DNA of 5,566 nt from Thermoflexales bacterium (GTDB lineage: Bacteria > Chloroflexota > Anaerolineae > Fen-1058), in the NCBI GenBank assembly GCA_030834835.1, contig JAUQXD010000356.1, positions 1-5,566 on the forward strand, in the 5' to 3' direction. A program made the position numbers and the translations under genes. Shown here one piece after another: positions 1 to 4,964 of the stretch. The notes beneath the pieces are model-generated. The model saw only the letters and a program-made list of their open reading frames with translations, ran no database searches and had not been told where the DNA came from. How positions within the stretch are numbered: position 1 is the stretch's first letter; every line of letters starts with the position of its first letter.

Positions 1-45
1 GTGCTCCCGCTTCCAGACCTGCCCTGGGATCGGCAACAGCCATGA
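1..45 (+). CDS. 3' end of an upstream gene (partial, tentative)
   Basis: Reading from base 1 gives 14 open codons (VLPLPDLPWDRQQP) and then TGA at 43-45. That TGA overlaps the ATG of the methyltransferase at 42-44 in the ATGA arrangement typical of translationally coupled operon genes. The overlap is the only real evidence; 14 codons are far too few to assign a family. The alternative is that these bases are a leader, or that the methyltransferase starts further upstream, because its own frame is also open back to the window edge. Confidence 0.35.
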   Translation: MLPLPDLPWDRQQP

Positions 46-746
46 AATCCACCGTCGATCAAATCCGCCAGCGCTTCGATGCCGATGTGGAGCGGTTCTC
101 CAATTTAGAGACGGGCCAATCGGCCACGATCGATGCGCCGCTGGTGCTGGATTTGATCACGGCGGCTGCGGCAGCGACCAATCCGCAGGCAACGCGCTCG
201 CTCGACATCGGCTGTGGGGCGGGCAACTGTACGCTGAAACTGTTGCAATGCCTGCCGAATTTGGCCGTAACGTTGATCGACCTGAGCGCGCCGATGCTGG
301 AACGCGCGGTGACGCGAATTGGAGCGATTGCGTCGCAGCCGATCACGACACTGCAAGGCGACATCCGCGATGTCGAGTTTGAGTCGGAGTCGTTCGACAT
401 TATCATGGCGGCGGCGGTGTTTCATCATCTGCGCGGTGATGAGGAGTGGCGCAGCGTCTTTGCCAAATGCTACGCCGCGTTAAAACCCGGCGGCTCAATT
501 TGGATCAGCGATCTGATCAAGCACGATTCTCCAGCGATTCAGGCGTTGATGTGGCAGCGCTATGGCGAATACCTGACACAGTTGAAGGGTGAAGCGTATC
601 GCGACACGGTGTACGGCTACATTGAGCAGGAAGACACGCCGCGCCCGCTGCTATGGCAACTACATCTGCTGAAAGAAGTCGGCTTCAAGACGGTGGAAAT
701 CCTGCACAAAAACAGCGTCTTTGCGGCGTTTGGGGGAATTCGGTAG
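42..746 (+). CDS. Class I SAM-dependent methyltransferase
   Basis: A 234-residue soluble protein with the Rossmann-like methyltransferase fold (Methyltransf_11/25 type), expected to move a methyl group from S-adenosylmethionine to an unknown acceptor in the cytoplasm. Visible motifs, in order: glycine-rich SAM-binding motif I, LDIGCGAGN, at residues 54-62; the acidic residue ending strand 2 (Asp80, in LIDLS), which should hold the ribose hydroxyls; GDIRD at 106-110; the motif IV-like FDIIMAAAVFHHL at 118-130; and KPGG at 148-151, followed by the strand WISDL. The C-terminal GF...VFAAFGG is a normal end for this fold, so the protein looks complete. The start ATG overlaps a possible upstream stop and has no clear Shine-Dalgarno sequence. 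Substrate specificity cannot be read from the sequence. The TAG stop falls at the edge of the palindromic element that follows. Confidence 0.9.
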   Translation: MKSTVDQIRQRFDADVERFSNLETGQSATIDAPLVLDLITAAAAATNPQATRSLDIGCGAGNCTLKLLQCLPNLAVTLIDLSAPMLERAVTRIGAIASQPITTLQGDIRDVEFESESFDIIMAAAVFHHLRGDEEWRSVFAKCYAALKPGGSIWISDLIKHDSPAIQALMWQRYGEYLTQLKGEAYRDTVYGYIEQEDTPRPLLWQLHLLKEVGFKTVEILHKNSVFAAFGGIR

Positions 747-795
747 GGGCCGACCCGTGTGTCAGCCCAGGGCGAACACACGGGTTCGCCCCGAC
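743..795. repeat. Imperfect palindromic interspersed element
   Basis: Bases 746-762 and 776-792 are inverted repeats centred on base 769, matching at 15 of 17 positions. The interior continues the symmetry as GCCC (765-768), A, GGGC (770-773). As RNA it could form a hairpin of about 20 pairs, with a few mismatches. The outer GTA/GAC at 743-745 and 793-795 extends the symmetry imperfectly. The TAG stop of the methyltransferase lies within the left edge. No T-run follows, so it is not a classical Rho-independent terminator. From memory, elements with GGGCGAACACACGGGTTCG-like arms are dispersed in many copies in Chloroflexota and cyanobacterial genomes; this window alone holds one copy. It may still act as an mRNA-stabilising or attenuating hairpin between the two genes. 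Confidence 0.8.
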
Positions 796-805
796 AGTGA
801 TGACC

Positions 806-1870
806 ATGCAAGCAATGCTGCTAAGTCAGATCACGAACCTGGCAGAGAACAACACTCCGCTGACGCTAACTGATCTGCCAGAGCCAGTGCCCGGCAACGG
901 CGAGATTCTGATCAAGGTGTCGGCGTGCGGAGTGTGCCACACCGAACTCGACGAAATCGAGGGGCGCTTGCCGCCACCCCAATTACCGATTGTGCTGGGG
1001 CATCAAGTTGTTGGGCGCGTGGTGGCGATGGGCAATCAAGACCTGACAGGTTTTGCGGCGGAAGCCGCCGGAAACCTGTCAGGTCTACAGGTGCGCGATC
1101 GCGTCGGTGTGGCGTGGATCAATTCGGCGTGCGGCGCGTGCGAGTTTTGCCGCAGCGGGCGCGAGAATTTGTGTCATGACTTCAAAGCGACGGGCCTTCA
1201 CGCGCACGGCGGCTACGCGCAGTACATGATCGTTCGCGCGGACTTTGCCTATCGCTTGCCGGATGCGCTATCCGATGTTGAAACTGCGCCGCTATTGTGC
1301 GCGGGCGCGATCGGGTATCGGTCGCTGGCGCTGACGAATTTGCGGGATGGGCAGGTTCTCGGGCTGACGGGCTTTGGCGCATCGGCGCATCTGGTGTCGA
1401 AATTGGCGCGACATCAGTTTCCGCACTCGCCAATCATGGTGTTCGCGCGCAACAAAGAAGAACGGGCTTTTGCGATCGAGCTGGGCGCGAGTTGGGCGGG
1501 TGACACAAGCGATCGAGCACCGCAGCCCTGCGCGGCCATCATCGACACGACGCCGGTCTGGACACCCGTTGTCGAAGCCTTGAAGAATCTGGATGCGGGC
1601 GGGCGATTGGTCATCAATGCCATACGTAAAGAGGCAGTCGATCAAGATGCGCTGCTGCGCTTAGATTATCCAGCGCAATTGTGGCTGGAAAAAGAGATCA
1701 AGAGCGTGGCCAACGTCACGCGCCGTGATGTGCGTGAATTCTTGCAGTTGGCGGCGGAGATTCCGCTTCGACCGGAAGTGGAGACCTTCGGGCTGGCGGA
1801 GGCCAATCGGGCGCTGGTGGAACTGAAGCAGCGACATGTGCGCGGCGCTAAGGTTTTGGTCGTTGAATAG
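806..1870 (+). CDS. Zinc-dependent alcohol dehydrogenase (MDR family)
   Basis: A 354-residue medium-chain dehydrogenase/reductase, expected to oxidise an alcohol or reduce an aldehyde with NAD(P)(H) in the cytoplasm. Numbering from M806: catalytic-zinc ligands Cys41 (SACGVCHTE), His66 (GHQ, where many relatives have GHE) and Cys165 (LLCAGAIGYRSL); structural-zinc cysteines 109, 112, 115 and 123 (CGACEFC...C); nucleotide-binding LTGFGASAH at 187-195. This gives an active-looking enzyme of usual length. In-frame starts also exist at 800 (ATG) and 815, and the frame is open back to 653. I chose 806 because MQAMLL matches the usual MxAMxL beginning; the upstream part is translated methyltransferase gene and palindrome. 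No convincing ribosome site is visible, because the palindrome ends only 10 bases upstream. Residues 79-94 are encoded by a second palindrome, giving a loop about 12 residues longer than the usual G-x7-VGDRV spacing. The exact substrate is unknown. Confidence 0.9.
   Translation: MQAMLLSQITNLAENNTPLTLTDLPEPVPGNGEILIKVSACGVCHTELDEIEGRLPPPQLPIVLGHQVVGRVVAMGNQDLTGFAAEAAGNLSGLQVRDRVGVAWINSACGACEFCRSGRENLCHDFKATGLHAHGGYAQYMIVRADFAYRLPDALSDVETAPLLCAGAIGYRSLALTNLRDGQVLGLTGFGASAHLVSKLARHQFPHSPIMVFARNKEERAFAIELGASWAGDTSDRAPQPCAAIIDTTPVWTPVVEALKNLDAGGRLVINAIRKEAVDQDALLRLDYPAQLWLEKEIKSVANVTRRDVREFLQLAAEIPLRPEVETFGLAEANRALVELKQRHVRGAKVLVVE
1039..1086. repeat. Palindromic element translated inside the dehydrogenase gene
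   Basis: Bases 1039-1053 (AGACCTGACAGGTTT) and 1072-1086 (AAACCTGTCAGGTCT) are perfect 15-bp inverted repeats. Between them CGGCGG (1056-1061) and CCGCCG (1065-1070) pair around an AAG loop, so the whole 48 bases fold into a near-continuous hairpin. The length is 16 codons, so the reading frame is kept; it supplies DLTGF-AAEAA-GNLSGL. This lies in the catalytic-domain loop just before the VRDRVGV strand, where relatives have a short turn. It differs in sequence from the palindrome at 743-795. It resembles in concept the Rickettsia palindromic elements that insert in frame in genes. The arm motif is one I remember as dispersed in Chloroflexota genomes, but the copy number cannot be tested here. 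Confidence 0.85.
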
Positions 1871-1914
1871 TCAATTGTGATACGCGCGGCGCTAAGGTTT
1901 TGATCGTCGAGTAA
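1840..1914 (+). repeat. Direct repeat of the dehydrogenase 3' end
   Basis: Bases 1840-1858 recur exactly at 1884-1902, 44 bases later. The next 12 bases, through the stop codons, also align, with differences only at 1859/1903, 1864/1908, 1867/1911 and in the stop triplet. The first copy is the real end of the dehydrogenase (RGAKVLVVE, TAG). The second lies wholly in the gap before the next gene. Confidence 0.9.
1876..1914 (+). pseudogene. Vestigial C-terminal end of a second alcohol dehydrogenase
   Basis: The second repeat copy still reads as codons: CDTRGAKVLIVE then TAA, against HVRGAKVLVVE and TAG in the intact gene. The differences look like those between diverged coding sequences: one Val-to-Ile change, two silent third-position changes and a different stop. 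There is no start, the frame closes at TGA 1864-1866, and it is in a different frame from the intact gene. I infer it is the tail of a lost paralogue or a leftover of recombination between two dehydrogenase genes. A simple local duplication that later drifted is the alternative. Confidence 0.5.
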
Positions 1915-1920
1915 TCACGC

Positions 1921-1927
1921 GGGGTGA
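1921..1927 (+). promoter_or_regulatory. Ribosome binding site for the channel-like gene
   Basis: GGGGTGA lies four bases before the ATG at 1932. It differs by one base from the anti-Shine-Dalgarno complement GAGGTGA. It supports this start over the later in-frame ATG at 1977. Confidence 0.6.
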
Positions 1928-1931
1928 ATCG

Positions 1932-2282
1932 ATGTTCGAGCATCGTCACGAAGATCTGTTGCCGCGCTCGCAGTTCATGCGACGTCAGGTGCGCTTCACT
2001 CTGGTCGCAACAGGAATCATCATCGGCTCGTTGGCGATTGGCATGCTGGGCTATCACTTCTTGGAGGGCTTGTCGTGGATTGACGCCTTCCTGAACGCGG
2101 CGATGTTGATGGGCGGCATGGGACCAGTCGCGCCTCTGACCACCGACGCGGGCAAGTTGTTTGCCGGATTGTACGCGCTGTACTGTGGACTGGTGCTGCT
2201 GATCTCGGTCGGCATCCTGGCCGCGCCGATTTTCCATCGTTTCCTGCATCATTTCCATATCGAGTTGGACGACAAGGACTAA
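1932..2282 (+). CDS. Two-helix membrane protein resembling a K+ channel pore
   Basis: A 116-residue protein with a charged N-terminus (residues 1-21), a hydrophobic helix at about 22-43, a short amphipathic segment (LSWIDAFLNAAMLM, 47-60), a Gly-rich turn (GGMGPV, 61-66), PLTTDAGKLFAGLYAL, and a second helix at about 74-101 ending in a His-rich tail (FHRFLHHFH). The order helix, pore-helix-like segment, glycine turn, TT-x-GKLFA, helix follows the Ion_trans_2 (two-transmembrane potassium channel) pattern. The canonical filter T-V-G-Y-G-D is here L-M-G-G-M-G-P, so potassium selectivity should not be assumed. No ligand-binding domain such as RCK or cNMP follows. It is probably the first gene of the downstream cluster, six bases before the next. 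Function is unknown; an ion pore or a structural relative that lost conduction are both possible. Confidence 0.8.
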   Translation: MFEHRHEDLLPRSQFMRRQVRFTLVATGIIIGSLAIGMLGYHFLEGLSWIDAFLNAAMLMGGMGPVAPLTTDAGKLFAGLYALYCGLVLLISVGILAAPIFHRFLHHFHIELDDKD

Positions 2283-2288
2283 CGTGAC

Positions 2289-2702
2289 ATGGACATCACC
2301 CTGACGACGCCCGCGCTGTTCTTTCCGGCGCTTTCACTGTTGATGCTGGCGTACACCAATCGGTTTCTGGCGCTCGCCAACCTCATCCGCAATCTGCACG
2401 CCGATTATCAGAAGGCCCCTGATCCGCTCATTCTGGGGCAGATCGACAACTTGACGTTCCGGGTCGAACTGCTAAAGTACATGCAGGCCACGGGCGCGGC
2501 CAGCATTCTGGGCTGTGTGTTATGCATGCTGGTGTTGTTTGCCGGCTGGATCGAAGTGGGCAAAGTATTGTTTGTGATCAGCCTGCTGCTGTTGATTGCC
2601 TCACTGGTGTTGTCGCTCAGCGAAATCTGGATTTCGATCGGGGCGCTGAACTTGCATCTGAGCGCGCTGAAACGGGAAGAGGCGAAGTCGCCGCGAAAGT
2701 AA
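2289..2702 (+). CDS. DUF2721-like membrane protein
   Basis: A 137-residue inner-membrane protein of unknown function. The N-terminus LTTPALFFPALSLLMLAYTNRF (residues 5-26), then LANLIRNLH, matches my memory of the DUF2721 family, whose members are about this length. Three hydrophobic segments are visible: about 9-25, 66-86 and 92-112. Between the first two lies a polar stretch (30-65) likely to form a helical hairpin on one face of the membrane, and the tail is basic (KREEAKSPRK). The start is six bases after the previous stop; AAGGA at 2274-2278 lies within the previous gene's 3' end and could serve as its ribosome site. The tight spacing suggests co-expression with the channel-like protein before it and the permease after it. 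Confidence 0.8.
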   Translation: MDITLTTPALFFPALSLLMLAYTNRFLALANLIRNLHADYQKAPDPLILGQIDNLTFRVELLKYMQATGAASILGCVLCMLVLFAGWIEVGKVLFVISLLLLIASLVLSLSEIWISIGALNLHLSALKREEAKSPRK

Positions 2703-2707
2703 GCGAC

Positions 2708-2713
2708 AAGGAG
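2708..2713 (+). promoter_or_regulatory. Ribosome binding site for the ABC permease
   Basis: AAGGAG sits six bases upstream of ATG 2720. It decides the start: the same frame is open back to 2522, but that earlier part is only an overlap with the DUF2721-like gene and encodes a non-membrane sequence unlike permeases. Confidence 0.7.
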
Positions 2714-2719
2714 CCGCGT

Positions 2720-3661
2720 ATGGAAGCCACGATTGTATCGATTCTGCTGGCCTCAGCCCCGCTGATCTTTGCCACCCTGGGCGAAGCCATCACCGAGAAA
2801 GCGGGCGTGATCAACCTGTCGCTCGACGGCAGCATCATGCTGTCGGCGATGGCGGGCTTTGGCGTGGCGTTGACCACGGGCAGTGTCTGGCTGGGCTTCA
2901 TCGCGGCCGCGCTGGTCTCGATGGCGGTGGCGCTGCTCATCGCGTATTCCAGCATCGCGTTGAGGTTGAATCAGGTCGCGGTGGGTTTTGTGCTGACGCT
3001 GCTGTGCACCGACCTCAGCACCTTCCTGGGCAATCCGTTCGTGCGCGTGCAAGGCCCGGCCGTGCCGCACATGCCCATCCCGATTCTCAAGGACATTCCC
3101 TTCCTCGGCCCGATCTTTTTCACTCACGACCTGGTCGTTTACGGCAGTGTGCTGCTGATCTTCGCCGCGTACTGGTTCATGTTCAAGACGCGGCGCGGCC
3201 TGATTTTGCAGGGTATCGGCGAACGGCCCGAAGGCGCATATTCGCGCGGCGTGCCCGTCACCCGGCTGCGCTTTTTCTACCCGGCGCGGGGCGGCGCGCT
3301 GGTGGGCATCGCGGGCGCGGCCTACTCGCTGGACGTGAAGCTGGGCTGGTCCTATCGGCATACGGCAGGCCTGGGTTGGATTGCGCTGGCCATCGTGATC
3401 TTCGGCGGCTGGCATCCCTATCGGGTGGCGTTTGGCGCGTACCTGTTCGGCGTGCTGCAAATCGTCGCGTTGAAGTTACAATCAGTTGTGCCGAACCTGG
3501 CGCAGGTATTGCCGATTATGCCTTTCCCGTTGATGATCTTCACCCTGACGATCGTGTACAGCGATCGATTGGGCAGGCTGCTCGACAAGGCGCCGCGGCT
3601 GCGCGGCATCTTACGCAGCGATCCACCCAGTGCGCTGGGCACACCCTTCGAGCAAGAGTAA
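2720..3661 (+). CDS. ABC transporter permease, BPD_transp_2 family (NupQ/YufQ-like)
   Basis: A 313-residue inner-membrane permease of the kind that forms the channel of sugar or nucleoside ABC importers. Near the N-terminus, LIFATLGEAITEKAGVINLS (residues 15-34) followed by LDG fits the family signature, usually (G)xFxERsGVVNIxLEG. The loop GERPEGAYSRGVPVTRLRF (167-185), then GGALVGIAGAAYSL, matches the conserved GxNPxAAxxxGI-V-xxR region thought to touch the ATPase. Hydrophobic segments lie at about 7-20, 36-53, 57-80, 84-103, 138-155, 190-203, 217-230, 237-254 and 263-280. Length is normal for a NupQ-type subunit. In known systems the permease partners a second permease (NupP-like), an ATPase with two nucleotide-binding domains, and a BMP-family lipoprotein; none is next to it here. 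The substrate (purine nucleosides in the best-known relatives) is inferred only from family resemblance. Confidence 0.85.
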   Translation: MEATIVSILLASAPLIFATLGEAITEKAGVINLSLDGSIMLSAMAGFGVALTTGSVWLGFIAAALVSMAVALLIAYSSIALRLNQVAVGFVLTLLCTDLSTFLGNPFVRVQGPAVPHMPIPILKDIPFLGPIFFTHDLVVYGSVLLIFAAYWFMFKTRRGLILQGIGERPEGAYSRGVPVTRLRFFYPARGGALVGIAGAAYSLDVKLGWSYRHTAGLGWIALAIVIFGGWHPYRVAFGAYLFGVLQIVALKLQSVVPNLAQVLPIMPFPLMIFTLTIVYSDRLGRLLDKAPRLRGILRSDPPSALGTPFEQE

Positions 3662-3664
3662 AAC

Positions 3665-4960
3665 ATGGAACTATCTGCCACCGATTACACCCTGGCCGCT
3701 CAGGCGAGCCTGGCAAATGCCGTCACCGAGGCGGCCACCCTGCACGCTCCGCAACTTGAACCGGAGCACGTGCTGCTGGGGTTACTGTCGCCCGATTCCG
3801 GCACGGTCTGGAGCTGGTTCGCGGCCATGATGCGCGATCCGTCGGCGCTGCGGACCGTTATCGCCACGGCACTGTCCGGCGCGCCTCAAGCCGAAACATC
3901 GCTGGCTGAGACCGTTCACAGTTACCGGACACGGCGCGTCTTGAGTGAAGCCGCCGACGAGGCCCGCCGCCTGAATAGCGAGCAAGTGGATACGCCCCAT
4001 CTGTTGATGGGTCTGCTCAACGAAGGCGGCGCAGCTGCCCAGATTTTGCGCCAGCGCGGCCTGGATACCCGCACGCTGCGTTACTGGCTCAAGAATCATC
4101 CAGCCGCCGATATTCAAATCGCACCACCGCACGCGACCGCGGCGCAGGCCGCCCCACCGATCGCCCAACGCCCCGCCCCGCGCCCGGAGGTTCGTGACGA
4201 TGTGCCGCTTCGTCGCGCGCTGCCCTACCTCATCAGTTGGCGCGCCGTCGCAATCTTACTCGCCATCGTCATCGGCGGCGGCTACATGACCCTGCGCGAA
4301 GATCTACAAGATGTGGGCGTATACGTCTTCATCATCGGCGGCTGGATCGCCAGCGTCTCCGCGCATGAATTCGGCCACGCGCTGGCCGCCGACCTGGGCG
4401 GCGATCACAGCGTGCGCGGCAACGGCTACCTCAGTTTCAACCCGCTCAAATACACGCACGTCATGCTCAGCATCGTTATGCCCGTCATCTTCCTGCTGAT
4501 GGGCGGTATCGGGTTGCCGGGCGGCGCGGTCTATATCAATCGCGCGGCGCTGCGCGGGCCTAAATGGCAAAGCATCGTGTCAGCGGCGGGGCCGTTCGCC
4601 TCGCTGCTCGTGTCCGTCCTGCTGGCAATTCCATTTATGCTCAACCTGGAAACGAAGACCGTCTTCTGGGCTGCCCTGGCCGGGTTAATCATGCTCAACA
4701 TCGCCGGGGTACTGCTCAACCTGCTGCCCATTCCGCCGCTGGACGGCTTCGGTATCATCGCGCCGTGGCTGACGCCCGGCATTCGCAATTACCTGTACCG
4801 CTTCGCCTCGATCGGCATCTTGTTGGTCTTTGTCATGCTCTTCTGGTTCGAGCCGGCCAACCAGGCGCTGTGGGACACGGTCGATAGCATCGTCGCCGCC
4901 CTCCGCATCAGCCCCGATTTTGCCCGCATGGGCCTGAGCCTGCTGACCTTTGGTCGCTAA
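3665..4960 (+). CDS. Clp_N repeat domain fused to M50-type intramembrane metalloprotease
   Basis: A 431-residue two-part protein. Residues 6-66 and about 80-143 look like the two Clp N-terminal repeats: LEPEHVLLGLL at 31-41 and VDTPHLLMGLL at 108-118 mark the conserved second helices. No Walker motifs follow, so this is not a Clp ATPase. An Ala/Pro-rich linker (about 147-178) leads to a membrane domain with the zinc-protease signature HEFGH (234-238; zinc ligands His234 and His238, catalytic Glu235). The later motif LNLLPIPPLDG (351-361) carries the third metal ligand Asp360, as in site-2 proteases such as SpoIVFB. SAAGPFASL at 306-314 is the M50 GP-x-N-like helix with Ala instead of Asn. Hydrophobic segments occur near 192-205, 217-232, 266-288, 306-326, 332-355 and 379-395. 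It begins three bases after the permease stop with only a weak AAGAG site, suggesting coupling. Expected role: cleavage of membrane-embedded substrates, with Clp_N perhaps binding substrate or adaptor (inference). Confidence 0.88.
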   Translation: MELSATDYTLAAQASLANAVTEAATLHAPQLEPEHVLLGLLSPDSGTVWSWFAAMMRDPSALRTVIATALSGAPQAETSLAETVHSYRTRRVLSEAADEARRLNSEQVDTPHLLMGLLNEGGAAAQILRQRGLDTRTLRYWLKNHPAADIQIAPPHATAAQAAPPIAQRPAPRPEVRDDVPLRRALPYLISWRAVAILLAIVIGGGYMTLREDLQDVGVYVFIIGGWIASVSAHEFGHALAADLGGDHSVRGNGYLSFNPLKYTHVMLSIVMPVIFLLMGGIGLPGGAVYINRAALRGPKWQSIVSAAGPFASLLVSVLLAIPFMLNLETKTVFWAALAGLIMLNIAGVLLNLLPIPPLDGFGIIAPWLTPGIRNYLYRFASIGILLVFVMLFWFEPANQALWDTVDSIVAALRISPDFARMGLSLLTFGR

Positions 4961-4964
4961 GCCT

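Noticed and set aside
746..792. Rho-independent terminator for the methyltransferase
   Set aside because: The stem is strong but no T-run follows; the dispersed-palindrome explanation fits better.
653..805. N-terminal extension of the dehydrogenase reading frame back to 653
   Set aside because: It overlaps the methyltransferase gene and runs through the palindrome (reading GRTHGFAPT-like residues); the family normally begins at MxAMxL, here at 806.
1863..1883. Possible promoter TTGAAT...TGATAC before the channel-like gene
   Set aside because: The two boxes are only about 9 bases apart and overlap the dehydrogenase stop and repeat; not convincing.
2522..2719. Upstream extension of the permease frame
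   Set aside because: It overlaps the DUF2721-like gene out of frame and lacks membrane character; a good AAGGAG site points to ATG 2720.
2753..3460. Long antisense open frame of 235 codons on the minus strand
   Set aside because: It mirrors the permease codons, is full of His/Arg/Gln in a low-complexity way, and has no motif or ribosome site; typical shadow in G+C-rich DNA.
3592..3607. GCCGCG-GCTG-CGCGGC hairpin near the end of the permease gene
   Set aside because: Six G+C pairs inside coding sequence without a T-run; easily a chance result of G+C-rich codons.
3004..3759. Plus-strand open frame of 251 codons overlapping the permease
   Set aside because: It is Arg/Ala/Gly-rich out-of-frame translation of the permease, which has clear family motifs in its own frame.
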